Source: an uncultured Bacteroidota bacterium
GTDB lineage: Bacteria; Bacteroidota; Bacteroidia; Bacteroidales; P3
Direction of reading: 5' to 3'
Assembly (NCBI GenBank): GCA_902784465.1
Contig: CACZUZ010000016.1
Coordinates: forward strand, 1 to 53,812
Length of the DNA stretch: 53,812 nt
Both the position numbers and the translations under genes were made by a program. Positions 29,701 through 38,491 of this stretch are shown here, piece by piece (the first letter of the stretch is position 1; every line of letters begins with the position of its first letter). The notes under the pieces are model-generated. The model had not been told where the DNA came from. It saw only the letters and a list, made by a program, of their open reading frames with translations, and searched no databases.

Positions 29701-32487
29701 ATGAAAAGATTTGTAGTCATAGTTTTGATGCTACTGTGCACGTTGTGTGCAACAGCACAGCAATTCATCGGCTGCCGTGTGGGCGACACGTGGGCCGAGA
29801 CGCCCATGCTTCGCACGACTTTCCATGTGGATGCAGATGACCTGACACCTTCGTCCTACCGCTCTTGCTATTTTGGCCTTGTCTTCGCCTCATTAGGCTA
29901 CCATGAGGTGTATCTGAACGGTGAGGAGCTTGGCGACTGGGTTATGCAGCCCGCAGTGTCGCAGCTTGACAAAAGGGCGCTGTGGGTGGAATACGACATC
30001 ACCCCCTACCTTCATGAGGGCGACAACGAGCTGATGCTCTGGATAGGGCAGGGGTGGGGTCGCATCTACGGCACGCCTGCTGTGGTTCAGGCTACAGTGA
30101 GGAAGAGTGTCTCCGACGGTGAATGCGGGCTGATATATGAAATCCTTAAAACCGACAGCACCTGGGAGGCCTCGCCAAGTGGATACAGCTACACTGGCAG
30201 CTGGCAGCCCATGCAGTTCGGCGGAGAACGCTATGATGCACGGGTGAAGCCTGCCTGGCGCCGGGCAACGGTATATAATGCCAAAGATATCACAGTTACA
30301 AGACAGGAGTTTGCGGGCAACCATGTTGTCGACGTAGTGAAGGTAAATGCCTCAACAAAGCAACCCGACGGCAGTCTGATTCTCGATTTCGGACGGGTGC
30401 TGACGGGATGGATAAGGGCTGAATTTGAGCCTCTCGAGGCAGGCAGGGAGGTGACGATGGAATATATGGACCATCGGGGTGCCAAACCGCCGCATACGGA
30501 AACGGACATATACATCTCTGACGGCAGCGGAAAGGATGTATTCGTCAATCGCTTCCACATGCACTCCTTCCGCTACGTACGTGTGAATGGAACTGACAAA
30601 GTGAAAGCATGGGCTTATCCCATCAGTGCCGTCGACCCTAAGCAGGGTGCCACCTTCGAGTGCAGCGACCCACGGCTCAACGCCATCCACGATATGGTTA
30701 AGTACACCCTCAGCTGCTTGACATTCAGCGGCTATATGGTCGATTGCCCCCACATCGAGCGTATGGGCTACGGCGGTGACGGCAACTCCTCGACCAACAC
30801 CCTCCAGACCCTATGGGATGTGCGTCCCACATACGCCAACTGGCTGCAGGCCTGGCACGACGCCATGGACAGCACAGGCGACCTGCCATACGTTGCCCCT
30901 GCATTCCGCACCGGCGGCGGCCCCTATTGGCAAGGTTTCATCGTCAAGGCCCCGTGGCGCACTTACGTCAACTATGGCGACCGCACGCTCATCAACCGTC
31001 ACTACAACGACATGAAGCGCTGGCTTGAATATATTGAGCAACATTGCGAGGACTATATCTTGCAGCCGTGGCCCGACAACGATATTGTTAGGTTGCGTCC
31101 ATTCGGACGCGACCCTAACTGGTTTCTCGGCGACTGGGCTGTCCCTGATGGTGTCGACAAGGGCGGCGAGAGTGTGATGCACGCCAGCAGCTGCTTTATT
31201 GCTGATTGTCTTGGTGATATGATACAGATGGCACGCATGACGGGCAATTCTGCCGACGCCCTTTGTTTTGCCGATTGGCGTGAAAGGTTGCTGAAAGAGA
31301 TCCACCGCCATTTCTACCACCCTGAAACCAACACCTACGCCAACGGCACCCCTCTCGACCAGTGCTATGCCCTTCTCATGGGCATACCGCCCGACAGCGC
31401 CACCGCCGCTGCGGTGAAGGCCCGGCTCCTCAAAGACTGCCACGGCAAGTACCGCGACCATATAGCTGCGGGGCTTATGGGCGTCCCCGTCTTCACGGAG
31501 TGGTGCATCCGCGAAAAGCAGGCCGGCATGATGGCTGCCATTTTAAGACAGCCCGACTACCCCGGCTATCTCCACATGATTAATAACGGCGCCACCACCA
31601 CGTGGGAGTCGTGGGATTGCGGTCGCCAAGGCAAAGAAGACCGAAGCCGTGTCCACAACTGCTACAACGGCATCGGCACCTGGTTCTATCAGGCTCTTGC
31701 CGGCATCCGTCCCGATCCCGAACAGCCTGGCTACAAGCACTTCTTCGTCGACCCTCAGCCCGTTGAGGGCGTCGACTGGGTTAGCGCAACCCTGCCTACC
31801 CTGCATGGCACTATCCGCCTCAATATTGATGATACGATAATCAAGATTACCGTCCCGCCAGGTACCACGGCAACCCTGTTCCCTGGAACGGATAATCAGC
31901 GCCTTGTCCATGCCGGCGACTGGGAGATTGATCTGAAAAAAGGCAAGACTCCCCGCCTCCGACTCCTCGGCGGCGACCTCCTTTTTGTCAGGGGCGGCGA
32001 CTCGGATATGGAGGAGGCCATCAGCGCCAGCACAGGGCAGTACACGCATGTGGCTATGGTTGAAGTGGATAGCGCGGGTCGTGTCTGGGTCATCGAGGCT
32101 ACCACCGGTGACGGAGTTCGCCGAATGCTCCATGAAGAATGGCGTAAGAGCAACGGTGGTTTCGATGTCTACCGTCTCTCTGTTCCGTTCGACACTGTCG
32201 CCGTTGTCGCGCGCGCCAAGTCGTACCTCGGCCAGCCCTACGACGACGCTTTCCTGCCCGCCAACGGCGCGATGTATTGCTCCGAACTGATATACGAGGC
32301 CTATCTCGGCAGCAACGGCAACCACCTCTTCAAGAGCCAGCCGATGGTGTTCCGCGACAAAGAGGGACGTATGCCGCCCTACTGGACAGAGCATTTCCGC
32401 AAGCTCGGCATGGAGGTGCCGGAAAACGTCTCGGGAACGAACCCTACCGACATGTCGCGCTCACCTATTCTCAAGAGAGTGTATTAA
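29701..32487 (+). CDS. Alpha-L-rhamnosidase (GH78-like) fused to YiiX-type papain-like domain
   Basis: The 928-residue secreted protein has signal peptide MKRFVVIVLMLLCTLCATA. Residues of about 25-750 follow the bacterial alpha-L-rhamnosidase layout: N-terminal beta-sandwich domains (GYHEVYLNGEELGDW), then an alpha/alpha-barrel with DCPHIERMGYGGDG (Glu353 a candidate general acid) and TTTWESWDCG (Glu636 a candidate base), and a C-terminal sandwich (GIRPDPEQPGYKHFFVDPQP). From about 755 to 910 a YiiX/YebB-like permuted NlpC/P60 domain follows: GGDLLFVRGG, YTHVAMVEV (His783), VIEATTGDGV, then MYCSELIYEA (Cys860). Both catalytic pairs look intact. YiiX domains are usually separate proteins, so the in-frame fusion is unusual. 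Joint action on a cell-wall or glycan substrate is inference. Confidence 0.85.
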   Translation: MKRFVVIVLMLLCTLCATAQQFIGCRVGDTWAETPMLRTTFHVDADDLTPSSYRSCYFGLVFASLGYHEVYLNGEELGDWVMQPAVSQLDKRALWVEYDITPYLHEGDNELMLWIGQGWGRIYGTPAVVQATVRKSVSDGECGLIYEILKTDSTWEASPSGYSYTGSWQPMQFGGERYDARVKPAWRRATVYNAKDITVTRQEFAGNHVVDVVKVNASTKQPDGSLILDFGRVLTGWIRAEFEPLEAGREVTMEYMDHRGAKPPHTETDIYISDGSGKDVFVNRFHMHSFRYVRVNGTDKVKAWAYPISAVDPKQGATFECSDPRLNAIHDMVKYTLSCLTFSGYMVDCPHIERMGYGGDGNSSTNTLQTLWDVRPTYANWLQAWHDAMDSTGDLPYVAPAFRTGGGPYWQGFIVKAPWRTYVNYGDRTLINRHYNDMKRWLEYIEQHCEDYILQPWPDNDIVRLRPFGRDPNWFLGDWAVPDGVDKGGESVMHASSCFIADCLGDMIQMARMTGNSADALCFADWRERLLKEIHRHFYHPETNTYANGTPLDQCYALLMGIPPDSATAAAVKARLLKDCHGKYRDHIAAGLMGVPVFTEWCIREKQAGMMAAILRQPDYPGYLHMINNGATTTWESWDCGRQGKEDRSRVHNCYNGIGTWFYQALAGIRPDPEQPGYKHFFVDPQPVEGVDWVSATLPTLHGTIRLNIDDTIIKITVPPGTTATLFPGTDNQRLVHAGDWEIDLKKGKTPRLRLLGGDLLFVRGGDSDMEEAISASTGQYTHVAMVEVDSAGRVWVIEATTGDGVRRMLHEEWRKSNGGFDVYRLSVPFDTVAVVARAKSYLGQPYDDAFLPANGAMYCSELIYEAYLGSNGNHLFKSQPMVFRDKEGRMPPYWTEHFRKLGMEVPENVSGTNPTDMSRSPILKRVY

Positions 32488-32491
32488 TGTT

Positions 32492-33034
32492 TTATTGCTT
32501 CGAGGCGTTGTTTCCGCCCTGGTTCAGGTGCTCCATAAGGAGTTCGTCTGACATGTCGAGTAGTGGGATGGCCTTGCGGATGTCGTCGGCAAGGAAGTGG
32601 TCGGGAAATTCATCAAGGAAGTCCTGATATGCCTTGCGGGCCTGGTCTTTGCGGCCGGCATTGTCCAGCGCTATGCCCTTCTCGTAGTAGCATTCGTCCA
32701 GCTTCTCGTAGTCGGGATAACTGTCTATTATGCGGTCGTAGCAGGCCACCATGTCGTCGATGCGGTCCATGCTGAGGGCCACATGGGCAGCCTTATGCAG
32801 GTAGGTCGCCGCCATGGTGTCGTCGGGATAGGTGTCGGCAAACTGAATGCACAGCGTCAACATGTTGTTACCCATAGTGGTGTCCACGGGATCCAGCATC
32901 GATGCCGACATGATACGGGTGTCGACGGCCTCTATCGAGTCGGCCAGTTGGTCGTGGGTGAGCTCTTTGGGAGTGTGGTTGCAGGCCGTTATGAGCAGTG
33001 TGGCGGCTGCTATGGAGAGGAGTGTCTTTTTCAT
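32492..33034 (-). CDS. TPR-type lipoprotein
   Basis: The 180-residue product has lipobox LLITAC at residue 18. The mature part has two to three tetratricopeptide-like helix pairs (AATYLHKAAHVALSMDRIDD, YDRIIDSYPDYEKLDECYYE, ALDNAGRKDQARKAYQDFLD), with the F-P-D-H-F-x-A-D-D-I-R closing seen in tol-pal/YbgF-like repeats. Probably a periplasmic scaffold. It starts 9 nt past the deformylase stop on the same strand, so the two are likely co-transcribed, and it converges on the rhamnosidase gene (5-nt gap). Confidence 0.8.
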   Translation of the reverse strand: MKKTLLSIAAATLLITACNHTPKELTHDQLADSIEAVDTRIMSASMLDPVDTTMGNNMLTLCIQFADTYPDDTMAATYLHKAAHVALSMDRIDDMVACYDRIIDSYPDYEKLDECYYEKGIALDNAGRKDQARKAYQDFLDEFPDHFLADDIRKAIPLLDMSDELLMEHLNQGGNNASKQ

Positions 33035-33042
33035 TGCTTTTT

Positions 33043-33600
33043 TTATTTTCTTTTCAGTCGATATTTGGGGTGTACTTTGCCGGAGATGACGTCATTGAGC
33101 TTGCGCTTGATCATGGTCTTGCGTAGCGGGCTCAGCCGGTCGGTGAACACTTTGCCGTTCAGGTGGTCAATCTCGTGTTGTGCCACGCGGGCAAAAAGTC
33201 CGCCGATTTCCTCGTTGTGTTCCTCCCAGTTCTCGTCAAACCAGTGGAGCACAATTGTTTCGGGACGCAGCACATCCTCGTGTATGTCGGGAAGGCTCAG
33301 GCATCCCTCGTTGAAATAGCCTTTCTTTTCTCCCATCGAGACGATTTCGGGGTTGATAAGCACATGGCGTTCCTCTTCCTCGCCGTAGGTGTCGGTCTTC
33401 TCGTCGTATGGACGAAAACCTATGACTACCAGTCGGATGGAACGGTCGATTTGAGGTGCTGCAAGACCCACGCCGTCAGCACTGTACATGGTTTCAAACA
33501 TGTCTGCTATAAGCTCTTTGAGTCCAGGGTAATCGGGTGTGATGGGTTGCGCCTCTTTGCGCAAGATGGGGTCGCCTAAGGCTACGATGGGGAGATACAT
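33043..33600 (-). CDS. def: Peptide deformylase
   Basis: The 185-residue product has all three metal-site motifs: GVGLAAPQ (about residue 43), EGCLSLP with the metal-binding Cys, and QHEIDHLNG with the two His and the catalytic Glu. It removes the formyl group from new proteins. It is full length, with a 15-residue acidic insert (DEKTDTYGEEEE) common in Bacteroidota. Co-directional with ruvX upstream, separated by a repeat-filled gap. Confidence 0.97.
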   Translation of the reverse strand: MYLPIVALGDPILRKEAQPITPDYPGLKELIADMFETMYSADGVGLAAPQIDRSIRLVVIGFRPYDEKTDTYGEEEERHVLINPEIVSMGEKKGYFNEGCLSLPDIHEDVLRPETIVLHWFDENWEEHNEEIGGLFARVAQHEIDHLNGKVFTDRLSPLRKTMIKRKLNDVISGKVHPKYRLKRK

Positions 33601-33649
33601 TATATTGTTTAAAGTTAATAGTTTAATGTTTACAGTTCTATGAGAATAT

Positions 33650-33838
33650 TATTCAATTCACCAATCACAATTCACATGGGACTAAGGACGGGGCTGCCCC
33701 GCACATCGTCCCCTCTACGCGAGCCACTGGCTCTTGTACCAATTCACAATTCACAATTCACGAAAAATCCATTCACAATTCACCATCCACCATTCACATT
33801 TGTCCATTCACAATTCACCATTCACAATTCACCTCTTT
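33650..33838. repeat. ATTCAC-word repeat cluster between def and ruvX
   Basis: About a dozen imperfect copies of CAATTCACCATTCACAATTC-like words at 9-10 bp spacing, interrupted by a GC-rich insert (33680-33728). No coding potential. The cluster lies directly after the ruvX stop. Confidence 0.75.
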
Positions 33839-34238
33839 GCATATAGCTTTGCAGGATTATCACGGCACTAACGGCGTCGATTAGTGCTTTGTTCTGTCGT
33901 TGCTTCTTCTTCAGCCCGCCGTCAATCATGGCTTGGAACGCCATCTTCGAGGTGAAGCGCTCGTCCACCCTTTCCACAGGAATCTGTGGGTACTTCTCCT
34001 TGAGCTTCACCACAAAAGGCTCTATGTACTGCGCCGACTCCGACGGGGTGTTGTCCATCCTCTTTGCCTCGCCGACGACAAAGCAGTCGACCTTCTCGCG
34101 GACGACGTAGTCCGACAGGTATTCCATCAGTTTTGGGGTCTCCACGGTGGTCAAAGCAGTTGCAATTAGCCTCAGCTCGTCGGTGACGGCAAGCCCAGTA
34201 CGCTTTCTGCCATAGTCGATTGCCATTATTCTGCCCAT
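33822..34238 (-). CDS. ruvX: RuvX/YqgF-family Holliday junction resolvase-like protein
   Basis: The 138-residue product begins MGRIMAIDYGRKRTGLAVTD, the RNase H-fold start with the first catalytic Asp, continues FVVGEAKRMDN (Glu) and VERVDERFTSKMA (DER-TS motif), and ends with the third acidic site in the LIDAVSAVIILQSYM helix. The family takes part in pre-16S rRNA 5' processing and, in vitro, junction resolution. Length and motifs are standard. Confidence 0.95.
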   Translation of the reverse strand: MGRIMAIDYGRKRTGLAVTDELRLIATALTTVETPKLMEYLSDYVVREKVDCFVVGEAKRMDNTPSESAQYIEPFVVKLKEKYPQIPVERVDERFTSKMAFQAMIDGGLKKKQRQNKALIDAVSAVIILQSYMQRGEL

Positions 34239-34380
34239 TTTTTTTTCGTTTTTTCGGGGTGCAAAAATAGTATTTTTTTACATATTCACACCTCTTTTGT
34301 GCGAAAAAATATTTTTGTGCTGAAAAAAATGCTTTTTGAGAATTAGCCATTTAGACAAAAAATCACGCAATAATTCATTT

Positions 34381-34415
34381 TTTTTTGTCGGTATCGTGAA
34401 AATGTAGTATTTTTG
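34381..34415 (+). promoter_or_regulatory. tRNA promoter
   Basis: TTTTTTG (34381-34387), 20-bp gap, TATTTTTG (34408-34415), 45 bp before the tRNA. Confidence 0.55.
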
Positions 34416-34460
34416 CAACCCGAAATCGAACGGAAAACACTCTTTTTTTTCTTCGGTGCG

Positions 34461-34534
34461 GGTCCCTTAGCTCAGTTGGTTAGAGCAGCTGACTCATAAT
34501 CAGCGGGTCCTTGGTTCGAACCCAAGAGGGACCA
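34461..34534 (+). tRNA. tRNA with CAU anticodon (Met, or Ile2 after lysidine modification)
   Basis: The 74-nt cloverleaf has acceptor GGTCCCT / AGGGACC plus discriminator A, D-arm AGCTCAGTTGGTTAGAGCA, anticodon stem-loop CTGACTCATAATCAG (CAT) and T-arm GGTTCGAACC. No encoded CCA. The acceptor start GGTCCCTTAG resembles isoleucine-2 tRNAs such as ileX as much as elongator Met, so identity is not settled by eye. It is not the initiator type. Confidence 0.95.
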
Positions 34535-34575
34535 CTTTTATAGTAAAGAGTTGAGAGTTGAAAGTTAAGAGTTAT

Positions 34576-34603
34576 GGTGACACATTTGTGTCGCCTTTTT
34601 TTG
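34576..34603 (+). terminator. Terminator after the tRNA
   Basis: GGTGACACA-TT-TGTGTCGCC followed by seven T. Confidence 0.8.
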
Positions 34604-34744
34604 TTGTATTATCATCTCCGCCGCGCACCCCTTCCTGGCTGGCGGATTATGGCATTATGTGTATAATCATTCAACCAAAAAAACAGATCCATTCATGAAA
34701 CCAAAACCGTCAACAAATAAGTTCAAGCGCAGTTCCGACAGGTT

Positions 34745-35911
34745 TTACATAATAATCTTTCGGGCGCCTGGACCTATTTCGACGGGGATGATTTGGCAAT
34801 TGAGGCCGAATCTCTCTTTGTAGGCTGATTGCGCGGTAGATACGAAAAGGTCGTAGAGAGAGTCTTTCACCAGGTTGATGGTGCAACCGCCGAAGCCGCC
34901 GCCCATGATGCGGCTGCCGGTGACGCCGCAACTCCGGGCGATGTCAACCAGGAAGTCGATCTCTTCGCAGCTGACTTCATAGTTTTTAGAGAGACCTTCG
35001 TGCGTCAGGTACATCTGCTGTCCTACTGTCTCGTAGTCGCCTTGTTGGAGGGCTTCGCAGACTTTGTTTACCCGTTGCTCCTCGCCGAGGACATAAAGAG
35101 CGCGTTTGTAATCAGTTGCGTCGAGATTGGAACGCATGGCGTTTAGGCGTTCCATCGTCAGGTCGCGGAGGGTCTCAACACCTGCGGCGGCAGCTACACG
35201 CTCGCAGCTCTCGCGGCGCTCGTTGTAGGGCGACCCCACCAATTCGTGGTGAATGCAGCTGTTGACAAGCACAAGTCGGTAATCTTCAGGATGCCAGGGA
35301 TGATAGTCGAACTTGCCGCTGCGGCAGTCAAGTCGCACGAGTGAGCCTTCGCGGCCATGCATGGAGATGAACTGATCCATGATGCCGCATTTCACGCCAA
35401 CATATTTGTGTTCAGTGGCTTGTCCGATGCGAGTCAGCGTCATGGGGTCGATGTTGTCGTTGGCGAAGAGGATGCTTAGGGCTTTGGCGAAACAGCATTC
35501 GAGGGCAGCCGAAGAGCTCATGCCGGCGCCGAGAGGGACATTGCCGCCATAGACGGCATCGAAACCGTCCAGGGCGACACCGTGGTTCATCATCTCTCGG
35601 CAAACACCATAGACGTAGCGCTGGTTGACGTCGGAGGGACCTTGCTCGTCATCGAGATTGAAAGAATACTCCATATCGAGGTCGACGGCGAAAAGGCGAA
35701 CATCGCGGGTTCCGTTGGGTTTGATGGCTGCCACAATTGACTGTGTTACAGCGCCAGGGAAGACAAAGCCGCCGTTATAGTCGGTATGTTCGCCGATAAG
35801 GTTGATGCGGCCAGGGGCTGCAAATAGTTGGGCATCGGAGCCAAAGCGTTCTGCAAAGGCGGTTGATATTATTTCGCAAATTGCTTTGAGATTGTTTTCC
35901 ATATTTCCCAT
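34745..35911 (-). CDS. galK: Galactokinase
   Basis: The 388-residue GHMP kinase has the galactose signature GRINLIGEHTDYNGGFVFP (about residues 30-48), ATP loop PLGAGMSSSAALE, and the C-terminal glycine motif GSRIMGGGFGGCTINLV. It phosphorylates galactose to galactose-1-phosphate in the Leloir pathway. The start at 35911 overlaps the galM stop by about 40 nt. A second ATG at 35902 is possible. It is downstream of galM, an operon dedicated to galactose use. No transporter or galT is in view. Confidence 0.96.
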   Translation of the reverse strand: MGNMENNLKAICEIISTAFAERFGSDAQLFAAPGRINLIGEHTDYNGGFVFPGAVTQSIVAAIKPNGTRDVRLFAVDLDMEYSFNLDDEQGPSDVNQRYVYGVCREMMNHGVALDGFDAVYGGNVPLGAGMSSSAALECCFAKALSILFANDNIDPMTLTRIGQATEHKYVGVKCGIMDQFISMHGREGSLVRLDCRSGKFDYHPWHPEDYRLVLVNSCIHHELVGSPYNERRESCERVAAAAGVETLRDLTMERLNAMRSNLDATDYKRALYVLGEEQRVNKVCEALQQGDYETVGQQMYLTHEGLSKNYEVSCEEIDFLVDIARSCGVTGSRIMGGGFGGCTINLVKDSLYDLFVSTAQSAYKERFGLNCQIIPVEIGPGARKIIM

Positions 35912-36966
35912 GGGTCTATGAGTCTGAATTTGAACGAGGTGCTGCTTCTAAATGGCTTGTCGGGGGTGAGCAGGGGATTGGATTGGGGCCAGTTGTGGTT
36001 GGGCGAGTCGGGGAATTTCTGGGTTTCCAGACAGAGGGCATCATGCTGAGTATAGCGCGCATTGTATTTTGCATGATTGACATCGAGATAGTTGCCGGTG
36101 TAGAGCTGTATTCCTGGCTCGGTTGTTCGTATCTCCATCTGGATATAAGTATATGGGCTATAGACACTTGCCGCTATTATGTCCATGCTGCCAGCGTGGT
36201 TGAGCGCATAACAGTTATCATAACCCCAGAAACAGCTCTCTATCGAGCCGGGAAAGAATTCGTTACTTATTTTCAGGCCGTCAATCATCTGCAGGCCTTC
36301 ACGCAAATCGAAATGACTGCCTTCGACAGAGGCCAGTTCGCCGGTGGGAATCATCGTCCCGTCAATGGGCAGATAGTGGTCGGCATCAATGGCAACTATG
36401 TGGTTTAGAATGCTTATAGGACTGCGGTCGCAACCGTTGAGGTTGAAGTAGCTATGGTTGGTGAGGTTGATGACGGTGGGAGCGTCGCTCTCGGCAGCAT
36501 AGTCGATGCAAAGCTCGTTGTTGTCATCGAGGGTGTAGGTCACCGTCGCCCTTATTGTGGCGGGAAATCCGTTGTCGCTGTCGGGACTCACAAGTTGCAG
36601 CACCAGCTGGCTGTCGTTATGGCTTAATACATCAAACACAGCATATTGCCACCCCATTGGACCTCCGTGGAGACAATTGGGACCGTCGTTCAAGGGTAAG
36701 CTGTAGCTTTTGTCGCCAATACTGAACTTGCCTCCGGCGATGCGGTTGGCATAGCGCCCCACCACGGCTCCAAAATCGCTCTTGTTGTTTTCAGGGAAAT
36801 AGTCTTCCAGATTGTCGAAACCCATGACGATGTCGTGAATCCTGTTTTCGATTCCAGGCACGAGCAGAGAGACGATTCTGGCGCCAAAGTTGGTGATTTC
36901 CACTTTGATGCCATTACTGTTTGAGAGGGTGAAAAGACCTACTTCCTTATTATTATAGCTGGTCAT
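35869..36966 (-). CDS. galM: Aldose 1-epimerase (mutarotase)
   Basis: Starting at 36966 (MTSYNNKEVGLFTL) the product has 365 residues. A longer frame of 58 extra residues lies in repeat sequence and is rejected. Motifs: NFGARIVSLLVP, NRIAGGKFSIGDKSY, GGPMGWQ near the catalytic region, LTNHSYFNLNG (catalytic His), and the base region PGIQLYTGNYLD. It interconverts alpha- and beta-galactose for GalK. There is no signal peptide, so it is cytoplasmic. Confidence 0.95.
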   Translation of the reverse strand: MTSYNNKEVGLFTLSNSNGIKVEITNFGARIVSLLVPGIENRIHDIVMGFDNLEDYFPENNKSDFGAVVGRYANRIAGGKFSIGDKSYSLPLNDGPNCLHGGPMGWQYAVFDVLSHNDSQLVLQLVSPDSDNGFPATIRATVTYTLDDNNELCIDYAAESDAPTVINLTNHSYFNLNGCDRSPISILNHIVAIDADHYLPIDGTMIPTGELASVEGSHFDLREGLQMIDGLKISNEFFPGSIESCFWGYDNCYALNHAGSMDIIAASVYSPYTYIQMEIRTTEPGIQLYTGNYLDVNHAKYNARYTQHDALCLETQKFPDSPNHNWPQSNPLLTPDKPFRSSTSFKFRLIDPWEIWKTISKQFAK

Positions 36967-36974
36967 GGGGATAG

Positions 36975-37031
36975 GTGTAAAGGTATAAGGGTGTAAAAGG
37001 TGTAAAAGGTGTAAGGGTGTAAAAGGTGTAA
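36975..37031. repeat. GGTGTAAAA short repeat upstream of galM
   Basis: Five to six copies of the 9-10 bp word GGTGTAAAA/GGTGTAAGG lie between the VWA gene stop and the galM start. They may affect the leader of galM. No hairpin is obvious. Confidence 0.7.
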
Positions 37032-37036
37032 GACGA

Positions 37037-38467
37037 TTAATTGCTGCCCAGGTTAATGTTGGTCGTTTGTCCCGACTCGATTTTGAAGCGCATCGTCCGC
37101 ACCGTCGTGTAGCGTATGCTGTTCTGCGGCTTGATGACAATCTGGTATTCGCCAGGCATGAGCAACAGCCGCTCGTTCACCTTGTTGGGGTTGAGGTCGC
37201 ACACCTGTGTCAGCACCCCTTCCTTGTAGGCGAACACAGCTCCCGTCGTAATCGCTCTGGCCTTGTTGATGTTGGCCATCCCTGGCGTGGGGATGCTCAG
37301 GTCCGTAGCCGACGAGCTGACCACCGACACCCCTTTCAGCTGTAGCGGCGGCGTCGAGAGCATCTCTATGTCGTATGTCCCGCTCAGGTAGTTCTGCTGC
37401 TCGCCCAGCAGCTGCTGGCCAACCAGTTCGGTGCTGCCATGTCGGTAGACGAGTATCGGGTACTGGGGTATTTGGTAGTTGACCCTCTTGCCGTCCAGGC
37501 GCATCTGTAGCGAGCCCTGCTCTATGGTGACGTCCAGCTGGTTGACCTGCCCTGGTTTGAACTGTCGTCTGCGTAGTTTGGTCTCGGGATGGGTGAAGAG
37601 GGTGATGTCGTACGACACCAGAGGGTCAATCACAAGCGTGTCGGGCGTGTAGCGGCCGTCGATGCTGTACATCGTTGTGTATTTCACCACGCCCGTCTGG
37701 CTGTCGTAGAAGGCTATGGGCAATTCGGTCTCAAGCAGGTGACCGGTCTCGTCGTTGACGCTAATCACCAGCTGGGCCTCCTCCTCCGACAGGCGGAAGA
37801 TGTTGTAGAGGGTCTCCGTATATAGCTCTTCATTAGGCACGTATGTGAATTTGCCGGCGCAGTCGAGGCTGTGCTGGAAATCCTGCTTGTTGCCGATGCC
37901 GAGGATGAAGGTCTGCACTATGACGCCGCTCATCTGCACCTGCCGCGCCACGTCGCAGATGTTGCCGTCGCAGTCGTCCATCCCGTCGGTGATGATGAGT
38001 ATGATGTTGCGGGGCTGGCTGTCGGCGCCTCCTCTCATGCGTGTCGCCCCCGCTCCCACGGTGGGGAAGTCGTTGAGCGAACTGCTCAGCGCCGATGCCG
38101 CCGTGCATGCCCCGTTGGGCACCAGGGTCTTTATCTTGCTTTGTATCTTGTAGTTGTTGCCAGGTTCGAAAGGCACTTCGAGCCGTGTGCCATACGAGTT
38201 CTTGTTCAGATGCCCGAACACGCGCAGGGCCACCTCGATATTCTGCTGGTTGGCAACGCTGTCGAGGAATTTCAGCAGCACCTTCTGCGTCACCTTGATT
38301 TTCGAGTCGCTCTGCCAGCGGTCCCACATGCTGTGCGAGCAGTCGAGTATAATCAGTACACGTGTCTTGTCGCCAGTGGTGGAGGCTCTGGTTTGAGCCT
38401 CCGCACTAGTGACATGACAGGCTGCCGCAAGCAGCACAAAAATGAATGCAAATAGTTTGATTCTCAA
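37037..38467 (-). CDS. Secreted von Willebrand A (VWA) domain protein
   Basis: The 476-residue product has a signal peptide (LFAFIFVLLAAAC, possibly a lipobox), then a VWA domain of about residues 36-230 with an intact MIDAS (DCSHSM from Asp42; later T-A-A-S-A-L and TDGMDDCDG). The C-terminal 230 residues are beta-rich with no recognised catalytic motif and include repeated carboxypeptidase-regulatory-like strands (YTPDTLVID, GTYDIEML, PGEYQIVI). Probably a periplasmic or surface metal-dependent binding protein. It lies 24 nt after the transketolase subunit. Confidence 0.8.
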   Translation of the reverse strand: MRIKLFAFIFVLLAAACHVTSAEAQTRASTTGDKTRVLIILDCSHSMWDRWQSDSKIKVTQKVLLKFLDSVANQQNIEVALRVFGHLNKNSYGTRLEVPFEPGNNYKIQSKIKTLVPNGACTAASALSSSLNDFPTVGAGATRMRGGADSQPRNIILIITDGMDDCDGNICDVARQVQMSGVIVQTFILGIGNKQDFQHSLDCAGKFTYVPNEELYTETLYNIFRLSEEEAQLVISVNDETGHLLETELPIAFYDSQTGVVKYTTMYSIDGRYTPDTLVIDPLVSYDITLFTHPETKLRRRQFKPGQVNQLDVTIEQGSLQMRLDGKRVNYQIPQYPILVYRHGSTELVGQQLLGEQQNYLSGTYDIEMLSTPPLQLKGVSVVSSSATDLSIPTPGMANINKARAITTGAVFAYKEGVLTQVCDLNPNKVNERLLLMPGEYQIVIKPQNSIRYTTVRTMRFKIESGQTTNINLGSN

Positions 38468-38491
38468 TTCACAATCTCTAATACAGGATTA

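Noticed and set aside
34695-34820. Short plus-strand frame starting MKPKPSTNKFKRSSDRF
   Set aside because: Extends antisense into the 3' end of galK and lacks a promoter after the tRNA terminator.
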